From assembly GCA_947179485.1 (NCBI GenBank), contig OX359245.1:50207067-50271066 (forward strand): 64,000 bases of DNA. Reading direction: 5' to 3'. The notes under the pieces are model-generated. The model ran no database searches. It had not been told where the DNA came from and was given only the letters and a program-made list of their open reading frames with translations. Position 1 is the stretch's first letter; every line of letters starts with the position of its first letter. The translations under genes were made by a program, and so were the position numbers. This DNA comes from Allacma fusca. Taxonomy: Eukaryota; Arthropoda; Collembola; Symphypleona; Sminthuridae. Of this stretch, positions 1-11,600 are shown in pieces.

Positions 1-344
1 AACTTAGCTCAACCAATTCATGTTAGTATCGCTATCCCTATTGTGGGTCAAAATCAGATCTGCTATTTTTTAAATTACATCAGGATGCCTGTAGGTGGGT
101 TGACAAAAAGTAAATTTTAGAATTGTTGTAAAATTAATCTGATATTGCGGCTTATACTAAATATGTTTTTTTTAATAATAAAATGTTGTGAAACATAAAG
201 GCTATATATCATTTTCTAATTTTTAAAAGGTACCATTTTCATTTCGTAACCTATGCTTTTTAAATGGGATCTCCAATGAAAATGGTACTTTTTAGAATTT
301 AGCCAACGATATGGTGCTTTTAAAATGGTAAAATAAACAATTAA
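1..344. other. AT-rich spacer with a small hairpin
   Basis: No gene is seen. Bases about 226-290 form an imperfect inverted repeat, with GGTACCATTTTCATTT on one arm and AATGAAAATGGTAC on the other. This could be a tiny foldback element or chance in AT-rich DNA. Confidence 0.35.
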
Positions 345-545
345 AGCAGACAAAATGTTTGTCACTCAGTCTTGTTTTGAAATTATCCTAGTTAGTTTGC
401 ATTATGCTGGACAACTTTACTAAAATAATTATACCTGGGCACAAAATTTTTGAATGAACGCTTTGATTCTAGGAAAAGACTCGTTTCAACATTATGACAC
501 TAGTATTGTTGCAAGAAAGACTAACTATTTTCAGTCTTCGAGTGT
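345..545 (+). repeat. Left arm of island inverted repeat
   Basis: Shares GAATGAACGCTTTGATTCTA and CAACTTTACTAAAA with the reverse complement of the right arm. The similarity runs about 150-200 bp with scattered differences. Confidence 0.6.
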
Positions 546-1076
546 AATTTCAATATATTCATGACAGTGACCCTCTCGCTAAAGTCGAGCACCAGTGACG
601 AATTATTTTTTAAATCAAGTAGGCTAATTATTAATATGGTTAAACGAGCCAGTCAAGTATATGCACGTAAGTTTAGGCTATATTTTGGAGATTTTGTTCA
701 CGTGGACGTGAAACATTTAGGCACGGCTTACAAAAATTGAGAATTACAAAAAATGTAAACATACATATGTACTTAGGTTCTTGATTGTTACTTGGTTTGA
801 ATTTTTTGACCAAGGAAGGTTCAAATTGTTTGCACGATGCAGAAAGCTATCAATGCATGACATCTACATCATTTTAATGAATTTAATGTCTTACATGCGT
901 TTATGGACGATTTACCCAAAGTTTGAGTTTAATGGTGTTGATTAAAGGATGACGATTGTTCATATCAGCCACACTATCCTCTCTACTAAGTTGAAAGAGT
1001 GGGACGTCTTCGTCTACGTCTTCGTCTTGGTGTAATACGGATTTGAGATTCAAATTTACGCGGGCTTTATTTTTTG

Positions 1077-1958
1077 AATGGATATTAAAAATTCTTAATA
1101 ACGCACGAGCATAAACAGCCATCGGCTTCGCCAATGGAAAAAAAACAAAGCCGCTGAGCTTCGGCCCAAAGCTAAAAATACTAATCATTATTTAATAGAA
1201 TATTTTTTTATTTTTTAATCTTTATTAGACTTCGCGCGAAATTCAAAAAGTTTATGACACGGCCAAATTATTGCTTCAAGGATTTTTTGTGCTTTTTTTG
1301 GCAATACGCTCTTTTACTTTTTGTACTAATTTTTAAATTAGATGTAGCTTTCTTATTGGCTCGTGGATTTGGCGCGAAAATTCAAAAAGTTTATGACATG
1401 ACCAAATTATTGTATAAAGGACTAGCACTGCACAGCCAGCTATTGCTGGCTTCGAAAGGGGTAATAGATACATATAAACATTAAGGTACGATACAGAGAA
1501 GGGGCTAACGGTTTAATCGGGTAGTATTAAAATATTCTAGGCAAAATGATGCGGATAATGAGATGCATAAACAAACTTCGGCTTCGCCAATGAAAAATAC
1601 GTACACGCCAATTGTAAATACATGCATATCACATACCACAAATAAACCGGGTAGTTAGCCGTTAAGGTGTCTGGTACTTTCAAGTACAAACCAATAGGAG
1701 TTTTTATCCTTTAAGAGGGAGAGCTTTAGATTAGAGATTAAGATTTAAATATCGTCAAATTATGCTATCAGATAGGGGATCAAATCACAGCCGAATTGGT
1801 GGAACCCTAATTCCCAAATAACATCACCGACGTAGTCCGTGTGATACGCCAGTATTAAAATTATATTGCCGAAATATTTTTTTTTCGTTTAGAATATTTT
1901 TTGAACGACCTTTTATTCTAAAATACAATTTCGTATGATTATAATCTAACATTACAGA
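1077..1958 (+). repeat. 882-bp direct repeat, left copy
   Basis: This stretch recurs directly at 11600-12481 with the same length, and every line I compared is identical. The two copies abut the outer edges of the Ty3/Gypsy LTRs, so they sit where a target-site duplication would. Internally it holds two diverged tandem segments starting near 1230 and 1367 that share AATTCAAAAAGTTTATGACA. Confidence 0.85.
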
Positions 1959-1959
1959 C

Positions 1960-2486
1960 ATTATGGGGGGAAATATAGCTCAGAAATGAGGAAAAGAAAA
2001 TTAAAGGAATAAATAGGAAATAGTGGAGAGAGATTAAATAAGGAAGGAATGGAGAGTTAAAAAATAGTGAATGGGGGAATGTGCAGCAGGCAGAGTGTAC
2101 ACACTTTGCTGTGAGAGAGAGATGGGTCGATGGCTGAGGGAATAAGTGCGTTATGTACGATAGTAGATTTACTCACAGGATATAATTTATTCTTGTATTG
2201 TGCGTGTGTAAAGGCTACATGGTTTCCTATCTGAGGTCTTTCTTGGTCTCTGGCTCGGGATTCTCTCGTCTCTCTGAGACTGGAGAGGCTGGGGTTTATA
2301 TAAGGAGGTGAGCACTTATGAGCCAACCTCTTGGAATATTTCCTACATTATTCTGACCAATAGAAATGTACTAAACAAAGGTACCTAATGCATTTTACAG
2401 AGGTTACATGACATATATGTACATCAATGTTGCAGTATGGAATATTTTAGCTTATAATCATTTCTAAAGCCAATAAGGGCTTAACA
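1960..2486 (-). repeat. Ty3/Gypsy 3' LTR
   Basis: A 527-bp direct repeat of 11075-11600. The element is on the minus strand, so this left copy is the 3' LTR. Confidence 0.88.
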
Positions 2487-3709
2487 TTCATTGGATTGAA
2501 GGAAACGATGACCGCATCGTTGGAAAAATATTTTTTGTGATGGTTTCCGAGTCATTCCGAACGAATGTGGGTGAAGAGCGGTTTCTGCCTTCTGTTGCAG
2601 TCTTGAACTTGAGATTGACTTTTTCCTAGGTAGACATCTTTGCAAAGTTTTTAACATAGGGATTTACTTTTAAATTCGTAAAAATTCCCTAGAAAATACA
2701 ATTTTAAAGCGATTTTGGTGCCGTAAACTGCACTAGGAAGGGGAAAATTATGTCCCCATAATTTGTGGAGTACAAAATACAAGAAAGTGATTATACAGGG
2801 TGAGTAAAAACATTTTTTGGTGGGAAGTTAAGCATAAAACATGAGTGTGAGTGAGTGAAAAAAGATATAACAGAGAAATTTTGTGTGTTTGATAGTTCCT
2901 AATTGGAAGGGTCGATAAATATTGGAGTGATCATTTCCTTTAGTTATCGGGGAAAAATACAAGGCCTTGAAGGAAAAAATAGAGTAAGTGTTAACAGAGT
3001 AAATAAAGTTGTGTATTATAAGAGTGGCATAAATGAGTATAATGTGTGTACAAATTAAAAGCAATAAGGAATAATTATATTAAACATAAATTCATGAAAT
3101 TTGAAGGCGCCGTAGTGGATCCAAGAGTTTTATAGCTGCTAATTCAGGGAGGAGGAGATGTGGAGATTTCTTCAGCTGGAGTTTTCGGAGGATAATTCTG
3201 CAGAATGTAAATTGTTTCTAGAACTCAAAAATATTCATGAATTAGTGTAAGCTTGTGACAATCAAATGTTAATCCTGTATTTGTGTATTTCTACAGGGTG
3301 ACAACAATTTTGTGATTCTGAATTCATCGCTCATGGGTAAAGTGCAAAAGTGAAATTGATAGTAGTTGTTAGGATAGGGCGAAGGGTCTGCAGGCTGGTA
3401 CCCTTACGGTCTGTAGATCCAGGGAATTTATCTATGATGCCGGTTATGGTGTAATGTGATTTTTTTCTTGCATTATGAGCACTCAGTACTTGTGGGTCAA
3501 TTTTTTTTAATTGTTTATTTGGTTTGAAGTGCTCCGCGGGACTCGGCAACCTTTGCCCGTTCATGGTATTTGAGTGTTGAATAATGCTGGTCGAGACTAT
3601 TACATCTGGGGCTAAGATAAATGACCGAGAATGGAATTTTCTTGAGTTCCATAATTTTTCTTTTGAATTCTTGTTAATGTTCTCTTGAGTGTAGTAATGT
3701 CGAACAAAG
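2487..3709 (-). other. 3' untranslated part of the Ty3/Gypsy element
   Basis: About 1.2 kb between the pol stop and the 3' LTR. The short frames here show no recognisable domain, and nothing resembling an envelope gene was found. Confidence 0.6.
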
Positions 3710-6700
3710 TTATGAGCAGCGAACAAGCATGGAATGGAATAAATTTTCCACTGCTTGTATATTATGTCGTGTAGACCTTCGGAATTCGTTATCTTGTCGA
3801 GTGTGAAAATCCGAGGGGATTATTTTTTGTGAATCCTCTTCTAAAATTTGTTGTTGAGTCCTACGGACTCGTTTTGGATGGAGGGTAATTGATTCTGATT
3901 GTTGTAAATTAGCACTCAATGGTTCATTATGATTTGATAGTGCCGTAGATTGATCAATTATTGTAGGTAGGTCAGGTGTCGACTCTTTAGAAGGGTTGGA
4001 TTCCAATGGGGGAAGGTTACCTCTTGGGGGAGGGGGGCCTTCCATAGGGGGAGGGGTTTGGGTGGGGCCCTCGGGATCGTGAGGTCCTAGAGGGGTCACG
4101 CCCGATTTTTCTTCCTCTAAAGACTTAGTAAATTTTTCAGGGTCAGGTGAGGTCACAGGACCTGTAGAGTCAGAAGGAGCTTGTGTCAAATCTTGTAAAT
4201 TTGTGAACTGCTCTGGATTCGGAGCTTGTTGTGTTGTACTCAATAAAGATGGTAGTTGTAACCAGTTTTGTCTGGCATAATACTTTTTGAGTCTTGATAC
4301 ATGTACGGTCATGGTCTTCATATTGTTGCCAGTGGAACCTCGGATTGTATAATTAACTGCAGATGGAATGTCAATTACGCTGAATGGACCTTTCCAACGA
4401 GGAAGAATTTTTGTGCTTATTCCCGGCTGAATGGAAGTGTGCTCTAAGAGCACATTATCCCCTATTTCATATGTAACCGTGCGTTTACTTTTGTTAACTC
4501 GGGCAGCATATTTTTCTCGATGACGTGTGAGAATATCATGTGTTGTTTTCCATAGTGTGTCCATATTTTGAATATTTTGGTGTTCAGGGGAAAACGTGGG
4601 GAAGGCATTTCGAAGAGGAGTCCGAGCATTGAATCCGTGGAGAAGGAAGAACGGGGTGTATCCATGAGAAGTGTGTTGGGTGTTATTTAAATGAAAGGTC
4701 AAAGCGGGGAGTGCTAAGGGCCAGTCAGTTTTAGCTTCAGCAGTGTACATTGCTATGGCATCACCGAGCGTCTGGTGGGTCCTTTCCACGAGCCCCTGGC
4801 TCTGTGGGTGGAATGCCGTTGAGTATTGCATGTTAAAGTTGAATATTTTGGATAATTCCGAGAGAACTGAGTTATTAAATTCGGTGCCTTGATCTGTTTG
4901 GATAATTTCAGGTAGGGAATATAAACAGGCTAGTTTATTTAAGATAAAATTCGCAATTGTTTTAGCATCAGCTATGGGGACGACGTCAGTGACTAAAAAT
5001 TTAGTCAAGTAGCAGATAGCTGTAATGATGTATCTCGGGCGGCCGGCTTGATTTGTGAGGGGCCCCTGAATGTCCATCTGGACTCTCTCAAAAGGGCGGA
5101 GTGGAATTGGTATATATTGAAATTCTCCGGGCTGTTTTTGTCCTCTGGGAGTTTTACGTTCTTGACAAATGGGGCAGGATTGAATAAATGTGTGAATGTC
5201 TTTGGACATTGTCCTCCAGTAAAAACTTGTTTGTAGCTTCCGTAAAGTTGTTGTGTGGCCCATATGGCACACAGAATTGTGATGTTTTTGAATTATGTCA
5301 GGGACCATTTGCTTGGGAATTACAATGAGGGAGGCTTCACCTTGTTTGGAACTGTATTTATATAAAATACCATTAATTAGCGTATATTTTGATTTCAACT
5401 TCCAAGTTGTAGGTAGTTTAGTAATGATTTTTGCTACGGTTGGATCATTCATCTGTTCTTGTTTGAGGGTAGAAATGCTAATAGCATTAATGGACAAGCA
5501 GGCATCATTGTCAGTTTCGGAATGGTCAGGTTCCCCAAATGGGTAGCGACTGAGGCAGTCAGCCACACGATGTGTAGTGCCTTTAACATATTGTATGGTA
5601 ATGTCATAGGGCATGAGTAATAACTGAAGGCGTTGAAGTTTGGGATCTAACTCATCTTTTGTCCTCATTATATAGCAGAGGCTATGATGATCGGTACGAA
5701 CAGTGAACGGAATACCTAAGAGGTATTCCTTGAGTTTCATAGTAGCCCAAGTGATGGCTAATAACTCTAGCAGGCGAATGTTATATTTTTGTTCATACCG
5801 ATTCAATTTTCTACTGAGGAAATATATGGGGTGTTCGTGTCCGTCAGGTTGAAGCTGGGTGAGATAGGCGCCGATGCCGAGTAAAGATGCATCCGTGTAT
5901 AGGAATGTAGGTTTATTGGGATCATAGTGTGCTAGTACAGGTTGACAAAGGAGAAGGTTCTTCAAAGCCTCGAATGCTTGTTGACATTCTTGTGTCCATT
6001 CGAAGGGTACATTGTGTCTTGTTAGTAGCCGTAGTGGGGAAGCAATTTGAGCAAAGTGAGGGATGAAGCGTCTAAAAAAGTTGGCCATGCCTAAGAATGA
6101 CTGGACTGATTTGACATCATGTGGAGGTGGCATGTTTCTTATTCCAGCTAGATTTTCATTGTAGGGCTGTATCCCGTAGGATGTAATCGTGAATCCGAGT
6201 AAATGTATTTTTTGAAAGCCAAATTTGCATTTAGTAGGTTCGAATTTTAAGTTATGCTCATTGAAGCGGTCAAAGATTTTTCTGAGTTTGCTGATATGGT
6301 CGTCTATCGTCTGGCTGGCGACGACGATGTCGTCTACGTATGCCATTGCAGTGGAGTATTTTAAATCCGATAAAATGACATCTATAAGACGGCAAAAATG
6401 TGAGGGGGAATTCTTCGTGCCAAAAGGCATCATGCGGTATTGATATTGACCATCCTTGGTGATAAAGCTGAGCTTCTCACGGGAGTTTTTGTCCACTGTA
6501 ATTTGGTGAAAACCTTGGGCGAGGTCTAAGGTGCTAAAGTATTTATGGTTTTGCATTCTCCTCAATATTTCATCAATGCATGGAAGGGGCCAATGCATGG
6601 CCTTTGTTAATTTATTCAAAGATCTAAAGTCAATGACCATTCTGGGTTTTCTTATGCCGTCATCGTTAGGTTTTTTGAGGATAATTATGACAGGGCTGGT

Positions 6701-8449
6701 AAAGGGGGACGTGGATGGTTCAATGATGTTGTTGTGAAGTAGTTTCTGTACTTCGGCATTAATAATCTGGTCCTGGAAAGCTGACGTCTTATACGCTTTG
6801 TGAGTTACTATTTTGTGTTGTTCTAGTTCCACTGTAAATGGTATTGTGTCGCATTTGCCTAACTCGTTAGGTTTAAAAGCGAAGGAGGTACGGTATTCTT
6901 TGAGTAAATTCTTGATTTTGGTCGTATCATCTGCGTTGAGCTCGGGGTTAATTTTAAATGAGGCAACTTCGTTGTCAAGTTGGGAGTTATCAATGGCGTT
7001 GATTGGGATGGGAGTCATAGAGTTGTCATAATAGTCTAAAGGAGTTATGTGACCTAAGCCGAGGCCGTCTGGTAGAGTAACGGGAATATTGGTGGGATTA
7101 GTGACAAGAAAAAATTTAGAAGTGGGAGACAGGATGGAGTGTGGAGCGAGAACATGATAATCATTGTAAAGAGAAGGGTGAGGTTGAAAATACATTGGAA
7201 TATTTTCTTCGCAGGGATGAAAAGTCGGAATTGCAACATGAGACCTAGGGCCAATAACTTGAGTGCCTAGGATTCTTAGCACATGATTAGGTTTGGTGTG
7301 TGATACACACAAAATGGGAAGAGTATTAAATGTGGTTGATTTGGGAGGTATAGTAGGGTGGCAAGATGTAGAAGTGGGCATAGTTTTGATAGTAGCTCTG
7401 CGAGAAGTGGAAATTCTACGACGATTTGGGTTCGATGACCTATGGTAGTATCCACGTTCAGACTCATCGGAGGTAGTATCTATTGTAGTTGAATAGTGCT
7501 GCATTGGTTGGAAATATTTTTGTCCATGGGAAGTATTATTTTTCTTTGTGGAAAGGGTTTGAGATGAGTTGTCTGTAAAAGTGGGAAGAGTTTGTGTTGA
7601 GGAAGATCGTCGAGCAGATGTGGAGTGTTTGTTGGAAGAAGTCAGAGAAGGGTCAACGAATGGTGTTTCCTGTCCATTGTTTGAGTGTCGGTGAAGCGTA
7701 GCGTTCGTGGGTCCCGAGGTTGGGTGCAATGACTTGTTGGAAATTGGTTCTTTGGTTATAGCAGCCTGTGGAAGTAAAATTGGAAGTTCACTTTGGTCAT
7801 GGAAGGCCTTCTCATGTTGGAGAACCGTGTGTATAAGGGGAACGTGTCCCGTGAATTTATTCCAGAGTGTATTTGACGTAGTGTTTATGATGAACCCTGT
7901 CTTTGAATAAAGAAAGTCTGTACCGAGAATACAGTGGAGAGCAGTTGATGGAGCTACAATGAAGGGATGGTTGAAAGTGCATTGACCTATCTTGAACTTG
8001 ATGAGGGCTATGCCGTTGTTCTGCATGGAACTTCCACTAGCGTCTACAAGCCTGATTGTACTCGGCATTATTCGGGATCCATGTGGTACATATGAAGGAT
8101 GAATAAGTGATGCTGCAGCTCCTGTGTCGATGAGACACGGGAGTTTGTGGCCATGGATGTGAATGATGATTTTTAAGGAGCATGAGAGTGAATAAATGGA
8201 TGTTGGAGTTGCAGACAGTGTAGAGATGGTGGGAATTATTAATGTCGGTTGGAGGCTTGAGTGTCTGGAGCTGGCAATGCTCGTAAGTTGCTTGTGGGCA
8301 GGCCTAGGGCAGCCTGCCCTGGCGAGTTTAAATTCTGACTTTGTTGTTCTCGTTGTTGTCGTCTTGCAGCAAGGAAATTGCCATAATCTGTATAATGCAT
8401 GGGGAGATGCTGACGACAAAATTTTGTCTGATGACCGGGTCTGGAGCAT
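3710..8449 (-). CDS. Ty3/Gypsy pol polyprotein
   Basis: A single open frame of about 1,579 codons. Domains in order: aspartic protease (LIDTGAAASLIHPS), reverse transcriptase (YVDDIVVAS), RNase H (LYTDASLLGIGAYL), HHCC zinc-binding integrase N-domain (HHNSVCHMGH with CPIC), and a DDE integrase core with the downstream GLVERTHQTL motif. A proline-rich tail follows. The protein copies and integrates the element. It overlaps the end of gag in another frame. The element looks whole. Confidence 0.9.
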   Translation of the reverse strand: MLQTRSSDKILSSASPHALYRLWQFPCCKTTTTRTTKSEFKLARAGCPRPAHKQLTSIASSRHSSLQPTLIIPTISTLSATPTSIYSLSCSLKIIIHIHGHKLPCLIDTGAAASLIHPSYVPHGSRIMPSTIRLVDASGSSMQNNGIALIKFKIGQCTFNHPFIVAPSTALHCILGTDFLYSKTGFIINTTSNTLWNKFTGHVPLIHTVLQHEKAFHDQSELPILLPQAAITKEPISNKSLHPTSGPTNATLHRHSNNGQETPFVDPSLTSSNKHSTSARRSSSTQTLPTFTDNSSQTLSTKKNNTSHGQKYFQPMQHYSTTIDTTSDESERGYYHRSSNPNRRRISTSRRATIKTMPTSTSCHPTIPPKSTTFNTLPILCVSHTKPNHVLRILGTQVIGPRSHVAIPTFHPCEENIPMYFQPHPSLYNDYHVLAPHSILSPTSKFFLVTNPTNIPVTLPDGLGLGHITPLDYYDNSMTPIPINAIDNSQLDNEVASFKINPELNADDTTKIKNLLKEYRTSFAFKPNELGKCDTIPFTVELEQHKIVTHKAYKTSAFQDQIINAEVQKLLHNNIIEPSTSPFTSPVIIILKKPNDDGIRKPRMVIDFRSLNKLTKAMHWPLPCIDEILRRMQNHKYFSTLDLAQGFHQITVDKNSREKLSFITKDGQYQYRMMPFGTKNSPSHFCRLIDVILSDLKYSTAMAYVDDIVVASQTIDDHISKLRKIFDRFNEHNLKFEPTKCKFGFQKIHLLGFTITSYGIQPYNENLAGIRNMPPPHDVKSVQSFLGMANFFRRFIPHFAQIASPLRLLTRHNVPFEWTQECQQAFEALKNLLLCQPVLAHYDPNKPTFLYTDASLLGIGAYLTQLQPDGHEHPIYFLSRKLNRYEQKYNIRLLELLAITWATMKLKEYLLGIPFTVRTDHHSLCYIMRTKDELDPKLQRLQLLLMPYDITIQYVKGTTHRVADCLSRYPFGEPDHSETDNDACLSINAISISTLKQEQMNDPTVAKIITKLPTTWKLKSKYTLINGILYKYSSKQGEASLIVIPKQMVPDIIQKHHNSVCHMGHTTTLRKLQTSFYWRTMSKDIHTFIQSCPICQERKTPRGQKQPGEFQYIPIPLRPFERVQMDIQGPLTNQAGRPRYIITAICYLTKFLVTDVVPIADAKTIANFILNKLACLYSLPEIIQTDQGTEFNNSVLSELSKIFNFNMQYSTAFHPQSQGLVERTHQTLGDAIAMYTAEAKTDWPLALPALTFHLNNTQHTSHGYTPFFLLHGFNARTPLRNAFPTFSPEHQNIQNMDTLWKTTHDILTRHREKYAARVNKSKRTVTYEIGDNVLLEHTSIQPGISTKILPRWKGPFSVIDIPSAVNYTIRGSTGNNMKTMTVHVSRLKKYYARQNWLQLPSLLSTTQQAPNPEQFTNLQDLTQAPSDSTGPVTSPDPEKFTKSLEEEKSGVTPLGPHDPEGPTQTPPPMEGPPPPRGNLPPLESNPSKESTPDLPTIIDQSTALSNHNEPLSANLQQSESITLHPKRVRRTQQQILEEDSQKIIPSDFHTRQDNEFRRSTRHNIQAVENLFHSMLVRCS

Positions 8450-10875
8450 CGTTCACAAATAACTGTAGAGGCAGTTGTCTGTCCTTGTGGTTGGGCATTA
8501 ATGGTAGGGCATTGTCTACCTATATGGCCAGGCTTGTTGCATCTGTAGCATACTATAGGATTTGAAGGATTGGAATTTTGTCCTTGTGCAAAGTTGGATG
8601 AGTACTGTCGTCTGGGTTGGGGCATCTGGTTGGAGACAGCCATTATAGCTGTATTTGTATTTTCCAATTTGTCGAGCCTTTCTAGAACGGCGTCGAGCTT
8701 GTCAACCAAACTTGATGGAAGCTGTGGAGTAGCAGTAGCTTGTTCTTGTGGATTTTGAGGTGCACAGGTTTCATATGCCTTGAGACCATCGAGTAAATGG
8801 GCGAAGTTACGGATTTTTGCATTGTGCCGCTGAAGAAAGATCTTCACCGTTGGATCTAACTTTTCCTTTATGGACTCCACTGCTGTAACTTCTGGAAAAT
8901 TGTTCCAATCGGAACCAGCTGCAGCCTTAACTCTTAGCGCAAACATGGTGGCAGTTTCTGTGGCGTACTTTGTCATTGACAGAGCATTGAGTATTTTCGT
9001 CTTACTGTCTGGTACGTCTTTGGGAATGTTGTTTAAGATGTCATCGCAAAACTGGGCATATGTTTTGCGCTGTGTAGAGCGTAAGTTACAATAATGGTCG
9101 AGGTAGTTTTTTCCAGTTGGTGAGGCATCTGATATTTGATGTTGAATGTATGCTTTCTTGGTAGCGTCATCAGCATTAAATGTTGCAAAGAAAGAATTGC
9201 AGCGTGAGAAGAATTTTCGGATATTGTCAGATGAGAGCTCCGAAGGGGAAAATTTTGGTTTATCAAGTAGGAATCTATTATTGTCCATGATGGGTTGAGG
9301 TGCAACGGGAGGAGGAATAGGAGAGATGGATGGAGTTGGAGATGAGGCTCGAGATGAAGTTGTAGAAGAGGAAATACTATTTGAAGCTGTCGTAAAATGA
9401 AGGGATTCTGAGTCGGAAGTAGAATCGGAATCAATGTCAGGGTTAGGAGGTGTGATGTGGATATTATAGAGTGGATTATCGTCGTCAGGAATTATAATTG
9501 TGGGTTCGGCAGGGTCAACTTCTGTAGGGTTATTGGATTGGTTTGGATTGAATGGAGGATTCTCGGGAAGAGAGGAGGATGATGGGATGGACAGAAGATG
9601 TGGATGTTGGTGGGTCGCCGCGGAAATAAATTCTTGTGGCAAGAGAAAAACAGCTTCTCTATATGCGTCAGAAGATGTGAAAGGGAAGTTGGAAAGAGTG
9701 ACCTTATTGGTTAGGTTATCCTCGGCAACAAGGTTGAGGTAATAATCTAGTGTCAATTGGTGAGTAATGTCTTGGTTTTGTCTTTGTAAGGTTTTGAGCC
9801 GGTCGGTCCAAGAATTGATGAGGGGAATTAAACTATAAAATTGCGGTGCAGAAGGCGTAGGAGTGTTGTGGGAGAGGAAAGAATGAGATGCAGTCGCAGT
9901 GGACGTTGTGGGAATTGCTGTGGATGTAGTTACAGGTGTGAGGAGATCTGTTGCCAATAACGATTCGTGTATGTCTTGAAGCTCTTCTATTAATGACGTG
10001 TGTTCGGTGGTGTGCGTTTGCCAATTTCGAAAGATGGTAATGATTCGTGCAACAATACGGTTGAAACTTGCTCGGGTGTTTAGGAAGCTAAGGTCGGGTG
10101 TTAGTGCTGTCGCTAAGTTGAGGTCTCCCAAAAGTTGTTGATAATAGGGGTAATTTACAAGGCTGGTTCCGGAGTGATCACGCTGTTGTTTGGATTGGAT
10201 TCTATCCACAAATTGTTGGGCAACTTCCTCGAAATAATTGTGGTTGTTGAATAGACGAACAGTTTGGGAATTGGTGGTGGATGGGGTGGCAATGATAGTA
10301 TGCTCAGAAAAATTAAAATTTTCTCTTACAGTTTCTGTTGTAACGGCCAAGTTGTTATCAGGATCATGTGGTCCAGTAGAGATGGCGGGTGTGGAAGTTC
10401 GAGACGGGTTAAATGACCTGAAGTCGTCGGGCGTTGTTGGTGGTTCGGGAGTCGGGCCTTCCGTATTTTCTCCGTCCGTGCTCGGTGGAGTTTGAGCTCG
10501 TGTGTCGTCCGGTATGGGAATTACAGTTGTCTCGTCCAAGGTTGTGGAGGTGTCCACGGACCGTGGAATACGGCTTCGTTGTTTGTACAGTACGTCAAAA
10601 TCCGCGGCGGTGACGGTTTCTGGTAAGATGTCCGTGTTGAGATATTGTGGTAGTTTTTGACGAAAGAGTTTATAAAATCGGAACTGACGGATAGCTTTTT
10701 CTACAGTTAGGTGGGGATACTTGTTTAAAGCTTCCGTTTGCTCTGTAGAACTAAGATCTACTTTGTTGGCGTCACTTTGGAGAATGGCAATATAGTTTAC
10801 GTTATTATACCGAATAAACTCGCTGCGTGAGTTTAATTTTACAACTCTTATGAGTCGTATTTCTCGTCGAGACAT
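8239..10875 (-). CDS. Ty3/Gypsy gag-like protein
   Basis: A long open frame of about 880 residues from the first ATG (10875); the frame itself is open slightly further upstream. It encodes the structural protein of the retrotransposon. Two CCHC zinc knuckles lie near the C terminus (CYRCNKPGHIGRQC and CERCSRPGHQTKFC), which bind nucleic acid in this family. A Ser/Thr/Pro-rich, probably disordered middle separates an N-terminal region from the capsid-like part. It overlaps the pol frame at 8239-8449, which fits the frameshift read-through the family is known to use. Gag is unusually long for Ty3/Gypsy. Confidence 0.85.
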   Translation of the reverse strand: MSRREIRLIRVVKLNSRSEFIRYNNVNYIAILQSDANKVDLSSTEQTEALNKYPHLTVEKAIRQFRFYKLFRQKLPQYLNTDILPETVTAADFDVLYKQRSRIPRSVDTSTTLDETTVIPIPDDTRAQTPPSTDGENTEGPTPEPPTTPDDFRSFNPSRTSTPAISTGPHDPDNNLAVTTETVRENFNFSEHTIIATPSTTNSQTVRLFNNHNYFEEVAQQFVDRIQSKQQRDHSGTSLVNYPYYQQLLGDLNLATALTPDLSFLNTRASFNRIVARIITIFRNWQTHTTEHTSLIEELQDIHESLLATDLLTPVTTSTAIPTTSTATASHSFLSHNTPTPSAPQFYSLIPLINSWTDRLKTLQRQNQDITHQLTLDYYLNLVAEDNLTNKVTLSNFPFTSSDAYREAVFLLPQEFISAATHQHPHLLSIPSSSSLPENPPFNPNQSNNPTEVDPAEPTIIIPDDDNPLYNIHITPPNPDIDSDSTSDSESLHFTTASNSISSSTTSSRASSPTPSISPIPPPVAPQPIMDNNRFLLDKPKFSPSELSSDNIRKFFSRCNSFFATFNADDATKKAYIQHQISDASPTGKNYLDHYCNLRSTQRKTYAQFCDDILNNIPKDVPDSKTKILNALSMTKYATETATMFALRVKAAAGSDWNNFPEVTAVESIKEKLDPTVKIFLQRHNAKIRNFAHLLDGLKAYETCAPQNPQEQATATPQLPSSLVDKLDAVLERLDKLENTNTAIMAVSNQMPQPRRQYSSNFAQGQNSNPSNPIVCYRCNKPGHIGRQCPTINAQPQGQTTASTVICERCSRPGHQTKFCRQHLPMHYTDYGNFLAARRQQREQQSQNLNSPGQAALGLPTSNLRALPAPDTQASNRH

Positions 10876-11074
10876 GGGTTTTCTGGAGGAAAAGTGAGGA
10901 AAGAGTAGGAAAATTTGGGCAGGGCCTCCGGCAGAGGCGGACGCCACAAAGATTTTTTGTAAGAGTTATTACACAGGAGCACACTCGCAGAGAGGTAAGG
11001 AGAACGCCTATATCCTAATTAACAAATTGAGAATATAGGGAACGCCGCACTTTCACCATGTTAAGTATTATTTG

Positions 11075-11600
11075 ATTATGGGGGAAATATAGCTCAGAAA
11101 TGAGGAAAAGAAAATTAAAGGAATAAATAGGAAATAGTGGAGAGAGATTAAATAAGGAAGGAATGGAGAGTTAAAAAATAGTGAATGGGGGAATGTGCAG
11201 CAGGCAGAGTGTACACACTTTGCTGTGAGAGAGAGATGGGTCGATGGCTGAGGGAATAAGTGCGTTATGTACGATAGTAGATTTACTCACAGGATATAAT
11301 TTATTCTTGTATTGTGCGTGTGTAAAGGCTACATGGTTTCCTATCTGAGGTCTTTCTTGGTCTCTGGCTCGGGATTCTCTCGTCTCTCTGAGACTGGAGA
11401 GGCTGGGGTTTATATAAGGAGGTGAGCACTTATGAGCCAACCTCTTGGAATATTTCCTACATTATTCTGACCAATAGAAATGTACTAAACAAAGGTACCT
11501 AATGCATTTTACAGAGGTTACATGACATATATGTACATCAATGTTGCAGTATGGAATATTTTAGCTTATAATCATTTCTAAAGCCAATAAGGGCTTAACA
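11075..11600 (-). repeat. Ty3/Gypsy 5' LTR
   Basis: A 526-bp partner of 1960-2486, lying upstream of gag in the element's own orientation. The near-identity to its partner implies a recent insertion. Confidence 0.88.

Larger units (their letters stand above)
1960..11600 (-). mobile_element. Ty3/Gypsy LTR retrotransposon (minus strand)
   Basis: An LTR element about 9.64 kb long, read right to left: 5' LTR 11075-11600, gag, pol, a long 3' untranslated stretch (2487-3709), and 3' LTR 1960-2486. The order protease, reverse transcriptase, RNase H, integrase in pol places it in Ty3/Gypsy (Metaviridae-like). No envelope frame is seen. The LTRs begin with TGTTAAG and look essentially identical, and both long frames are open, so it looks whole and very young. 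Instead of a 4-6 bp target duplication the flanks carry an 882-bp direct repeat. I saw no convincing primer-binding site. Confidence 0.92.

Noticed and set aside
901-1188. 95-codon frame on the minus strand
   Set aside because: It lies across repeat sequence of the island, is rich in low-complexity words, and shows no domain.
2057-2326. 89-codon frame on the minus strand, also at 11171-11440
   Set aside because: It is inside the two LTRs; its identity only reflects LTR identity.
11040-11075. Possible primer-binding site next to the 5' LTR
   Set aside because: The TGG word lies well inside the LTR edge and does not match any tRNA 3' end I can recall with confidence.
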